Assembly: GCA_021204565.1 (NCBI GenBank)
Contig: JAJPZE010000209.1
Location: 1-13,490, forward strand
DNA length: 13,490 nucleotides
DNA from: Prevotella sp.
GTDB taxonomy: Bacteria; Bacteroidota; Bacteroidia; Bacteroidales; Bacteroidaceae
Direction: 5' to 3'
The notes under the pieces: model-generated
The model's database searches: none
The model's input: only the letters and a program-made list of their open reading frames with translations
What the model was told of the DNA's origin: nothing
Position numbers and translations under genes: made by a program
In this document: piece after piece, positions 7,641 through 13,490 of the stretch
How the letters are laid out: each line of letters begins with the position of its first letter
Position numbering within the stretch: the first letter of the stretch is position 1

Positions 7641-7688
7641 ATCGTAATCGTTTGTTCAGGTTTGTATGTACATCGGGTTTATTCGTCG

Positions 7689-7722
7689 CAAAGGTAGGTA
7701 TTTATGTCGGAATACGTGCAAA
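7689..7722 (-). promoter_or_regulatory. Bacteroidota-type promoter of the uxuB-exuT-uxaC-kdgK-eda-uxuA operon
   Basis: On the minus strand TTTG (7722-7719) is followed after 22 bases by TACCTTTG (7696-7689), an exact match to the TAnnTTTG -7 box used by the primary sigma factor of Bacteroidota. The usual spacer is about 19-21 bases, so this one is slightly long. Transcription would start near 7680, leaving a leader of about 40 bases before the uxuB ATG at 7640. No comparable box was noticed in the short gaps between the six downstream genes, consistent with one transcript. The 8-base palindrome ATGTACAT at 7666-7673 lies just downstream of the expected start and could be part of an operator, but that is a weak guess. 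Confidence 0.65.
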
Positions 7723-7784
7723 CATACGGAGTTTCAAACGAGAGCGCGCGACACGGAAGATACGTCCGTGCGGAGCGCGTCCGG

Positions 7785-7798
7785 GCTTGCACTATTTT
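7785..7798. repeat. 14-base direct repeat, copy 1
   Basis: GCTTGCACTATTTT is found here and again at 7941-7954, in the same orientation, 156 bases apart. The match stops at both ends (different bases on each flank). The two copies bracket the palindromic segment. This could be a target-site duplication left by a small inserted element, or two members of a dispersed intergenic repeat. Confidence 0.6.
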
Positions 7799-7819
7799 GT
7801 CCGTTCAGGTCGTGTAAAG

Positions 7820-7859
7820 CATGACCCCATATTAAGGGTACCCTTAATATGGGGTCATG
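7820..7859. repeat. Perfect 40-base palindrome
   Basis: The left half CATGACCCCATATTAAGGGT (7820-7839) is followed immediately by its exact reverse complement (7840-7859), with no spacer; symmetry breaks at 7819/7860. In RNA it would form a stem of up to about 18 bp with a small forced loop; in DNA it could form a cruciform. No T run follows on either strand, so it does not look like a standard intrinsic terminator. It may still stall transcripts or protect the 3' end of the symporter mRNA, or be a mobile palindromic repeat. Confidence 0.95.
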
Positions 7860-7878
7860 GGTACCCATAACCCCATAT
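7847..7878. repeat. Second, overlapping 32-base near-palindrome
   Basis: Bases 7847-7878 are symmetric about 7862/7863, with a single mismatched pair (C7856 against A7869). The left arm reuses 7847-7859 of the 40-base palindrome, so that arm can pair either with 7820-7839 or with the third arm ending at 7878, but not fully with both at once. The central GGGTACCC occurs in both palindromes, which suggests they arose by duplication of one arm. Confidence 0.85.
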
Positions 7879-7940
7879 AAAGCTTTGCAAAACCTAAGCT
7901 TATGCACGGCGTTGATTATCAATACGTTACGCGAAAGCGA

Positions 7941-7954
7941 GCTTGCACTATTTT
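7941..7954. repeat. 14-base direct repeat, copy 2
   Basis: Exact second copy of GCTTGCACTATTTT (first copy at 7785-7798). It covers the symporter TAG stop codon (7948-7950) and the codon before it. If the 142 bases between the copies are an insertion, this copy would be the original 3' end of the symporter gene and the other the duplicated target. No clear terminal inverted repeats were found at the ends of the intervening segment. Confidence 0.6.
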
Positions 7955-9405
7955 AACATGTGCGGGGCAGGGCGGCCGTTTTGACCCGCCGGCGCTTTGC
8001 GGGAGACGGCATAGAGCCCCGCGAAGGTTAACAATCCGTTGAGCATAAGGAGCTCGTAGCCGAAACGATACCCGAAGAGGCGGGTTGTAAGGCAATCGGC
8101 CGCGAAGCATACGAGCGGCGAGGCGACGGCGATTACAGGCACGTAACGTCCGCGGGGAACGCGATGCGCGAGCAAGGCGAACGCAAACAAGCCGAGCAAG
8201 GGCCCGTATGTATAGCCGCAAAGAGTGTATATAAAGTCGATTACCGACTTTGTCCCGGCGTTCCCTACGGCAATAATCACCGCCGCGAAAGCCGCCGCCA
8301 TAACGGCGTGTACCCGCCGCCGGAGCGTCTCGTTCGTCTCGTCGCGGAGGATGTCGACGCAGACGGTGGTTGTCAGGGCGGTTAGTGCGGAGTCGGCTGT
8401 GGAGCACGACGCGGCGACAATACCTAAGGTGAAGAGCGCCGTAACCGACTCTCCGAGTCTCCCCGTGGCGGCAAATGAGGTCAGCAGCTCGTCTCCGGCG
8501 GGCAGCGCGACCCCGTCTTTTGCGCAGAGTAAGGAGAGCAATACGCCCAGAAAAAGGAAGAGGAGGTTGACCGGGATGAATGCAATGCCGTAGCTGCACA
8601 TATCTTTTTGCGCCGCGCGAAGCGATTTGCAGGTCATGTTCTTTTGCATTATATTCTGGTTTAACCCCGTCATCACAATCACTATGAACGCGCCGGAAAG
8701 GAATTGTTTCCAAAAGTATTGTTTGGATAAAGGGTCGCCGAAGACGAACCATTGCGCTCTTTTGTCGGCGCATACGGTGCTCACGGCTTCGCGCAAAGAC
8801 AAGCCCAACGCCGCCGACACCTTATATATAATGATGCATAAGGCGAGGAGCATGCATGCCGTTTGCAGGCTGTCGGTGCGCACGAGCGTGCGTATGCCCC
8901 CGCGCCGGGTGTAGAGCCATATCAGAAAAACGAGGCAGAGGACGGTTAGGGGGAAAGGTACGGCGAAGCGCGAGAGCACATATCGTTGCAAGATTATACA
9001 CACGACAAAGAACTTCACCGCCGCCCCCGTCAGCTCGGAGAGGAGAAAGAACGCCGCGCCGGTTATGTGTGCGCTTCGTCCGAGCCGCCGGGAGAGGAAG
9101 CCGTAGATTGTTGTAAGGTTCAGGCGGTAATATACGGGCAGGAGCACGAACGCCACAACGGCGTAGCCGGCGATGAAGCCGAGGCAGGTCTGCATATACG
9201 TCATGCCGATTGTGTTGACCGTTCCCGGCACGCTTACAAACGTTACGCCGGAGATGCTTGCGCCGATCATGCCGAACGCAACCATAAACCACGGCGAGCT
9301 GTTTCCCGCCCGAAAGAATGCGTTATTGTCGGTCCGGCGCTCCGTCAGGCGGGCGGAGAGGAGAAGAAGGGCGAAGTAGAGGGCGGCGGTAATGAGGATT
9401 GTCAT
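7948..9405 (-). CDS. Sodium:solute symporter (SSS family), substrate unknown
   Basis: Integral inner-membrane protein that should couple inward sodium flow to uptake of an organic solute. The 485-aa protein is full length and shows about 12-13 hydrophobic segments with the LeuT-like SSS pattern. Conserved features are the TM1 region MIGASISGVTFVSVPG (46-61), the early cytoplasmic block PVYYRLNLTTIYGFLSRRLG (90-109), TGLNQNIMQKNM (246-257) and the sodium-site helix TLGIVAASCSTADSALTALT (326-345), whose Ser/Thr residues resemble the Na2 ligands of characterised members. The start at 9405 is 36 bases after the mfd stop, and no TAnnTTTG promoter is seen in between, so it may be read through from mfd. 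It lies upstream of the hexuronate operon but is separated from it by 307 bases and a new promoter. Sialic acid, sugar or other solutes remain possible. Confidence 0.9.
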   Translation of the reverse strand: MTILITAALYFALLLLSARLTERRTDNNAFFRAGNSSPWFMVAFGMIGASISGVTFVSVPGTVNTIGMTYMQTCLGFIAGYAVVAFVLLPVYYRLNLTTIYGFLSRRLGRSAHITGAAFFLLSELTGAAVKFFVVCIILQRYVLSRFAVPFPLTVLCLVFLIWLYTRRGGIRTLVRTDSLQTACMLLALCIIIYKVSAALGLSLREAVSTVCADKRAQWFVFGDPLSKQYFWKQFLSGAFIVIVMTGLNQNIMQKNMTCKSLRAAQKDMCSYGIAFIPVNLLFLFLGVLLSLLCAKDGVALPAGDELLTSFAATGRLGESVTALFTLGIVAASCSTADSALTALTTTVCVDILRDETNETLRRRVHAVMAAAFAAVIIAVGNAGTKSVIDFIYTLCGYTYGPLLGLFAFALLAHRVPRGRYVPVIAVASPLVCFAADCLTTRLFGYRFGYELLMLNGLLTFAGLYAVSRKAPAGQNGRPAPHMLK

Positions 9406-9441
9406 GGGTCGGATTAATAAGGTGCGGGCGGATATGGTTGT

Positions 9442-12400
9442 TTATTTGGGGGTTATGGAGCGCAACAGAGCGACCGCTTCCCCGACGGAATTGACGTTCT
9501 CGACGTGCATCAACCTGCGCCCGTTTATCTCTTTGAACCGGCAGCGGCGTGCGTTCCGGGCGACGAAATCGAGCACTCCGCCGAACGTCCGGCTCCGGTA
9601 AAATGCCGAGTCGGGGGAACTTACGAACTGCATGTTGAGCAGTCCCGAGCGGAGAATTATCTTTTCGCAGCCCAGTCGTCGTCCGTATCGGCGGAGCAGG
9701 ACAACATTCATCAGCTCTTCTCCCTCGTGCGGAACGGGTCCGAAACGGTCGACGAGTCGGCTCCGGTACGCGGCAAGCTCCTCGTCGGACTGTATGTTGT
9801 CGAGCTCGCGATAGAGGAGGACGCGCTCCGACGAGCCGGGCACGTATTGGTCGGGGAAATACATTTCGAGGTCGCTCTCTATGGTGCAGTCGTCGGTGAA
9901 GTTGTGTTCGCCGCCCCGCTGTTCGTTCTCTTTAACCTCTTCGGAGTAGAGGTCTTTGAACTCCTGATCTTTTAATTCGGTTACCGCCTGCGTGAGTATC
10001 TTCTGATAAGTCTCGTATCCGAGGTCTTCGATAAATCCGCTTTGCTCCGTTCCGAGCAGGTTTCCGGCTCCTCGTATGTCGAGGTCTTGCATAGAGAGAG
10101 CGAAGCCGGCGCCGAGTCCGGCAAAGGTTTCGACGGCGTTCAACCTGCGGCACGCCTCTGCGGGAAGTGAGGACAGGGGCGGCGCGAGCAAATAACAGAA
10201 CGCCTTGCGGTTACTTCGTCCGACCCGTCCGCGCATTTGATGGAGGTCGGAAAGCCCGAAGCGTTGCGCGTCGTTGATAATTATCGTGTTGGCGTTAGGT
10301 ATGTCGACTCCGTTCTCAACTATGGTTGTCGAGAGCAGGAGGTCGTAGTCGTAGTTGATAAATCCGATGAGTATCCGCTCCAGTTCCTCGCTGTTCATCT
10401 GTCCGTGCCCTATTGCGACGCGGCAGTCGGGCACCGCTCGCTTAATCATTGCAGCTATTTCGGGCAGGTTGTTAACGCGGTTGTTGACAAAGAATATCTG
10501 TCCGTTGCTGCTCATCTCGAAGTTGATGGCGTCGGCAATAAGCTGTTTGTCGAACGTTGTAACGGTTGTGGCGATAGGGTAGCGGTTGGGGGGCGGGGTG
10601 CGCATTATGCTCATATCCCTTGCGCCCATTAGCGAGAACTGCAGCGTGCGCGGTATAGGCGTGGCGGACATGGTTATGGTGTCGATATTCGTCTTCAGCG
10701 TCCTTAGCTTCTCCTTTACGCTTACTCCGAACTTTTGCTCTTCGTCGATAATCAACAAGCCCAAATCGCGCCATTTCACCGCCTTGTTTATCAGTTTATG
10801 AGTACCTATGAGTATATCGACACGCCCCGCCTCAAGGTCGGCTAAGATTTCCTTTGCCCTCTTGACCGAGCGCCCCCGGGACAGGTATTCGACGGTTACG
10901 GGAAAACCGCTCAACCGGGCTTTGAACGTCTGATAGTGTTGGAATGCGAGCACGGTTGTGGGTACGAGCACCGCCACTTGTTTGCCGTCCAAGCAGGCTT
11001 TGAACGCCGCGCGCACCGCCACTTCGGTCTTGCCGAAGCCCACGTCGCCGCATATCAGGCGGTCCATAGGGCGGTCCGACTCCATATCGGTTTTCACCTC
11101 TTGCGTTGTCCGCAATTGGTCGGGCGTGTCCTCGTAGAGGAATGATGCCTCTAATTCGTGTTGCAGATAGCTGTCGGGGGAGAAGGCGAAGCCTTTCTCG
11201 TGGCGGCGTTTGGCGTATAGCTTTATCAGGTCGCGCGCCACATCCTTTATTCTCCGCTTGGTGTTCTCTTTAAGGCGCTCCCAGGCTCCTGTGCCGAGCG
11301 TCGACAGGCGCGGGGGTTCGCCGCTGTCCCCGCTACGGTATTTGGATATCTTATATAGCGAATGGATGGATACGTCGACGATGTCGCCTCGTTGATATAT
11401 AAGGCGTATCTCCTCTTTATAACCCTTGCCGGTAGGTTTGCGAACCAAGCCTCCGAAGCGCCCGATGCCGAAGTCGATATGCACAAGATAATCGCCGGGC
11501 ACCATCTCCATCAGCTCTTTCATAGTTAGCGACATCTTGCCCGCCCTCACCTTATCCGACTTCAGGCTGTACTTATGAAAGCGGTCGAAGATTTGATGAT
11601 CGGTGAAGAAGCAACAACGGAGATTGTTGTCGACGAAGCCTTCGTGTAATATCCCGCGCACGGCGACGGGCATATTGACCGGGGCGGAGCGTGCGTCCGT
11701 GTCGTCCTGAGTGGTGATTATCTCGTTCAACCGCCGATGTTGCTTGTCGCTATCGGCAAGGATATACGTCTTGTAACCCCGCTTTTGGTAATCGGCGAGC
11801 GTGGTTTTGAGCAGGGGAAAGTTTTTATGAAAGAGCGGCTGGGGGGAGATATTGAACTCTACGACCGCTTGCGGCGCGTCGGGCGAATGGTGTCCGAACG
11901 TTATCCGGCGCAACCTCGCCACGTCGCTTACAAAGTCGGACGGGGAGCAAAACATCATCTCGCGGCTCATCTGCCGGCGTATCTCGTCTTGTTCCGACTC
12001 GTCAGCGCCGGCGAGCTTATCCGTTATCGCTTGCCGCGTGAAGCCCTCTTCGTAGATGCTCCGTATCTTGTCGCGCACGAAAGAAAGGTCGCCCGCGATA
12101 AACAAACTGTCGGCAGACAGGAACGACGTGAACGGCATACGCTCCCCGTCGGACGGGGCGAGAGAGGGCAAGATACGCACTTCCCGTTTGCGTTCCTTAG
12201 ACAGTTGCGTGTCAAGTTCGAATGTACGGATGGAGTCGACCTCATTTCCAAAGAAGTCTATACGGAACGGAAGCGGCGAGGAATAGCTGTATACATCGAC
12301 TATGCCCCCGCGAACGGCGACTTGTCCGGGCTCGTATACGTAGTCGACACGTGTGAAGCCGAGCGCGCAGAGCTGATGTTCGAAGCCGGTTATGCCGAGC

Positions 12401-12876
12401 TGTTGCCCCGTCTCTACACGTATCAGCCGCGAGGAGATGTCGTCTTTTTTTGCCGTCAACTCCGCCAGCGCCGCCGGATAAGTTACAACGACGGTCGGGC
12501 GCGACGTACTCCCGTCCCCGTCCCGTCCGCCGGTCAGACGCGAGAGCACCTCTGTCCGGAGCACTTCGTTCCCCGCGTCGCGTTGCGCGTATTTCGCCGC
12601 CCGCTTATACGAAGAGGGGAAAAAGAGGGCGGTCTCCTCGCCGGTCAGATGAACCAAATCGTTATATGCGTACCCCGCCGAGTCGTCGTCGGGGAGCACG
12701 AGAACGATTGTCCCGGAGCGGTATACCCCGGCTAACGCCCCGACAACGACGGGCAGAGCGCCGCACTCAAGTCCGCTCAAATAAAGCGAGCGCACGCTTT
12801 TGTCGCCCAGCGCACGCACTACGGCACGCACCTGCGGACATTTCGCGTAAAGTTGCAACAGGTCTTTAAGCTCCAT
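9442..12876 (-). CDS. mfd: Transcription-repair coupling factor Mfd
   Basis: ATP-driven translocase that removes RNA polymerase stalled at DNA damage and recruits UvrA for nucleotide excision repair. The 1144-aa protein is full length. The N-terminal region (about 1-340) is the degenerate UvrB-like module; GIVDVYSYSSPLPFRIDFFG (191-210) is typical of it. The RNA-polymerase-interacting CarD-like domain starts at about 455 with MVPGDYLVHIDFGIGRF. The RecG-like motor follows: Walker A GDVGFGKT (610-617), DEEQ box DEEQKFG (711-717), motif III SATPIPRTL (737-745), TTIVENGVDIPNANT (850-864) and motif VI QMRGRVGRSNR (880-890). The C-terminal TRCF domain (about 1000-1100) is present. The start MELKDLLQLYAKCPQV fits Bacteroidota Mfd; it lies 22 bases after the glycosyltransferase stop without a Shine-Dalgarno sequence. 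Confidence 0.98.
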   Translation of the reverse strand: MELKDLLQLYAKCPQVRAVVRALGDKSVRSLYLSGLECGALPVVVGALAGVYRSGTIVLVLPDDDSAGYAYNDLVHLTGEETALFFPSSYKRAAKYAQRDAGNEVLRTEVLSRLTGGRDGDGSTSRPTVVVTYPAALAELTAKKDDISSRLIRVETGQQLGITGFEHQLCALGFTRVDYVYEPGQVAVRGGIVDVYSYSSPLPFRIDFFGNEVDSIRTFELDTQLSKERKREVRILPSLAPSDGERMPFTSFLSADSLFIAGDLSFVRDKIRSIYEEGFTRQAITDKLAGADESEQDEIRRQMSREMMFCSPSDFVSDVARLRRITFGHHSPDAPQAVVEFNISPQPLFHKNFPLLKTTLADYQKRGYKTYILADSDKQHRRLNEIITTQDDTDARSAPVNMPVAVRGILHEGFVDNNLRCCFFTDHQIFDRFHKYSLKSDKVRAGKMSLTMKELMEMVPGDYLVHIDFGIGRFGGLVRKPTGKGYKEEIRLIYQRGDIVDVSIHSLYKISKYRSGDSGEPPRLSTLGTGAWERLKENTKRRIKDVARDLIKLYAKRRHEKGFAFSPDSYLQHELEASFLYEDTPDQLRTTQEVKTDMESDRPMDRLICGDVGFGKTEVAVRAAFKACLDGKQVAVLVPTTVLAFQHYQTFKARLSGFPVTVEYLSRGRSVKRAKEILADLEAGRVDILIGTHKLINKAVKWRDLGLLIIDEEQKFGVSVKEKLRTLKTNIDTITMSATPIPRTLQFSLMGARDMSIMRTPPPNRYPIATTVTTFDKQLIADAINFEMSSNGQIFFVNNRVNNLPEIAAMIKRAVPDCRVAIGHGQMNSEELERILIGFINYDYDLLLSTTIVENGVDIPNANTIIINDAQRFGLSDLHQMRGRVGRSNRKAFCYLLAPPLSSLPAEACRRLNAVETFAGLGAGFALSMQDLDIRGAGNLLGTEQSGFIEDLGYETYQKILTQAVTELKDQEFKDLYSEEVKENEQRGGEHNFTDDCTIESDLEMYFPDQYVPGSSERVLLYRELDNIQSDEELAAYRSRLVDRFGPVPHEGEELMNVVLLRRYGRRLGCEKIILRSGLLNMQFVSSPDSAFYRSRTFGGVLDFVARNARRCRFKEINGRRLMHVENVNSVGEAVALLRSITPK

Positions 12877-12898
12877 TAGCCCCGACGCCCGAGCCGCC

Positions 12899-13490
12899 TT
12901 ACGGCTTGGGATATCTGCGTGTAAAACCGTCGAGACGCATGCGGATAACGCCGAAGAGCGCTTCGCCGAAGATACCTCCCGACATCTTGCTTACGCCTTC
13001 TTTGCGATTGACAAATACGACGCTGACCTCCTTTATCTTATAACCCATTTTGTACGCCGTGTATTTCATCTCTATCTGAAAGGCGTAACCCTTGAACCGT
13101 ATCTTGTCTAACGCCATCCGTTCGAGCACCCGGCGGCGGTAACAAACGAAGCCGGCGGTCGTGTCGTGGACGGGTATGCCCGTTATTAACCGGACGTAGA
13201 GCGACGCGCTATACGACATCAGGATGCGCCCCAAGGGCCAATCAACCACGTTTGCGCCCGACAGATAACGCGAGCCGACGGACAAATCGTAACCCTCTTC
13301 GGCACATGCGGCATACAGACGGGGCAGGTCGGCGGGGTTGTGACTAAAGTCGGCATCCATCTCGAATATGTATTCATAATCGCGTTCGAGCGCCCAACGG
13401 AAGCCCGCGATGTACGCCGTGCCGAGCCCTAACTTGCCCTCGCGCTCCAATAAATATAACCGTCCGGCGCACTCGTCCGCCATTAGCTTG
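12899..13490 (-). CDS. Polyprenol-phosphate mannosyltransferase-like GT2 glycosyltransferase (N terminus beyond window)
   Basis: Probably transfers a sugar, usually mannose from GDP-mannose, to a polyprenyl phosphate carrier at the inner membrane, providing donors for cell-surface or protein glycosylation. The frame stays open to the window edge (Lys-Leu precede the ATG at 13483), and the first family blocks (the N-terminal nucleotide-binding strand and the first DDxSPDGT motif) are missing, so about 50-60 residues lie outside. Seen here are EGKLGLGTAYIAGFRWAL, the DxD-type metal site EMDADFSHNP, SVGSRYLSG, the DTTAGFVCYRR block and RFKGYAFQIEMKY, all characteristic of DPM1-like GT2 enzymes. 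The C terminus lacks the extra membrane domain found in some relatives. The stop codon is 22 bases before mfd, so the two genes may share a transcript. The exact sugar donor is unproven. Confidence 0.9.
   Translation of the reverse strand, partial: KLMADECAGRLYLLEREGKLGLGTAYIAGFRWALERDYEYIFEMDADFSHNPADLPRLYAACAEEGYDLSVGSRYLSGANVVDWPLGRILMSYSASLYVRLITGIPVHDTTAGFVCYRRRVLERMALDKIRFKGYAFQIEMKYTAYKMGYKIKEVSVVFVNRKEGVSKMSGGIFGEALFGVIRMRLDGFTRRYPKP

Larger units (their letters stand above)
7641..7947. other. Gene-free region between the symporter and the hexuronate operon
   Basis: These 307 bases carry no convincing gene. From the symporter end towards uxuB they contain most of a 14-base direct repeat copy (7941-7954, whose end overlaps the symporter stop codon), two overlapping palindromes (7820-7878), the second repeat copy (7785-7798), a -33/-7 promoter (7689-7722) and an 8-base palindrome in the leader (7666-7673). 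Short open frames cross the palindromes on both strands but look non-coding. The region separates the mfd-symporter transcript from the uxu operon. Confidence 0.7.

Noticed and set aside
7820..7859. The 40-base palindrome as a standard Rho-independent terminator of the symporter gene
   Set aside because: The stem is long enough but neither strand has a following T run, and the stem is rich in A-T at its middle. A different role or a mobile repeat is as likely.
7734..7922. A 62-codon minus-strand frame across the palindromes (and a plus-strand frame reading the same peptide HDPILRVPLIWGH)
   Set aside because: The identical peptide on both strands is a direct consequence of the palindrome being in frame. 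There is no upstream initiation context and no sign of coding selection, so I treat it as non-coding repeat DNA.
7919..8773. A 284-codon minus-strand frame overlapping the symporter
   Set aside because: It is in another frame within the symporter gene, is Arg-rich and lacks membrane segments; the SSS protein is clearly the real product.
11737..12735. A 332-codon open frame on the plus strand, antisense to mfd
   Set aside because: It lies wholly within mfd, is very rich in Arg and Glu as shadow frames are, and has no recognisable motif.

Overview
The window looks like chromosomal DNA from a member of the Bacteroidota, most likely a fairly GC-rich member of the Bacteroidales. Three things support this. 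A promoter at 7689-7722 matches the phylum-specific -33/-7 type (TTTG and TAnnTTTG). Start codons are preceded by A/T-rich leaders and I see no Shine-Dalgarno sequences. The proteins are of Bacteroidota type (a 538-aa long-chain fructuronate reductase, an ACS-family hexuronate carrier with a long early loop, an SSS symporter, and a DPM-like glycosyltransferase). Every recognisable gene lies on the minus strand, so reading order runs from high to low coordinates.

Right part (13490 to 7948): the C-terminal part of a polyprenol-phosphate mannosyltransferase-like GT2 enzyme (cut by the window edge), then full-length mfd (transcription-repair coupling factor), then a sodium:solute symporter. Gaps of 22 and 36 bases allow one transcript.

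Middle (7947 to 7641): a 307-base gene-free region. It holds a perfect 40-base palindrome overlapping a second 32-base near-palindrome, a 14-base direct repeat on both sides of them, and, nearest to uxuB, the Bacteroidota-type promoter.

Left part (7640 to 201): a tight six-gene operon, uxuB - exuT-like MFS carrier - uxaC - kdgK - eda - uxuA, with gaps of 4, 2, 30, 23 and 7 bases. Together these encode uptake of a hexuronate and the whole glucuronate branch of the Ashwell pathway: D-glucuronate to fructuronate (UxaC), to mannonate (UxuB), to 2-keto-3-deoxygluconate (UxuA), to KDPG (KdgK), to pyruvate and glyceraldehyde-3-phosphate (Eda). The galacturonate-specific genes (uxaA, uxaB), a dedicated regulator and polysaccharide-degrading enzymes are not in the window.

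Left edge (1 to 200): non-coding, with at least five 22-base tandem repeats (1-110) whose cores are hairpin-forming. Two neighbouring units are reverse complements of each other, and the array probably continues beyond the edge.

The protein-coding content is ordinary and well understood. The parts worth a second look are the two non-coding structures: the tandem hairpin array and the overlapping palindromes bracketed by direct repeats. I do not see a clearly new multi-gene system here.
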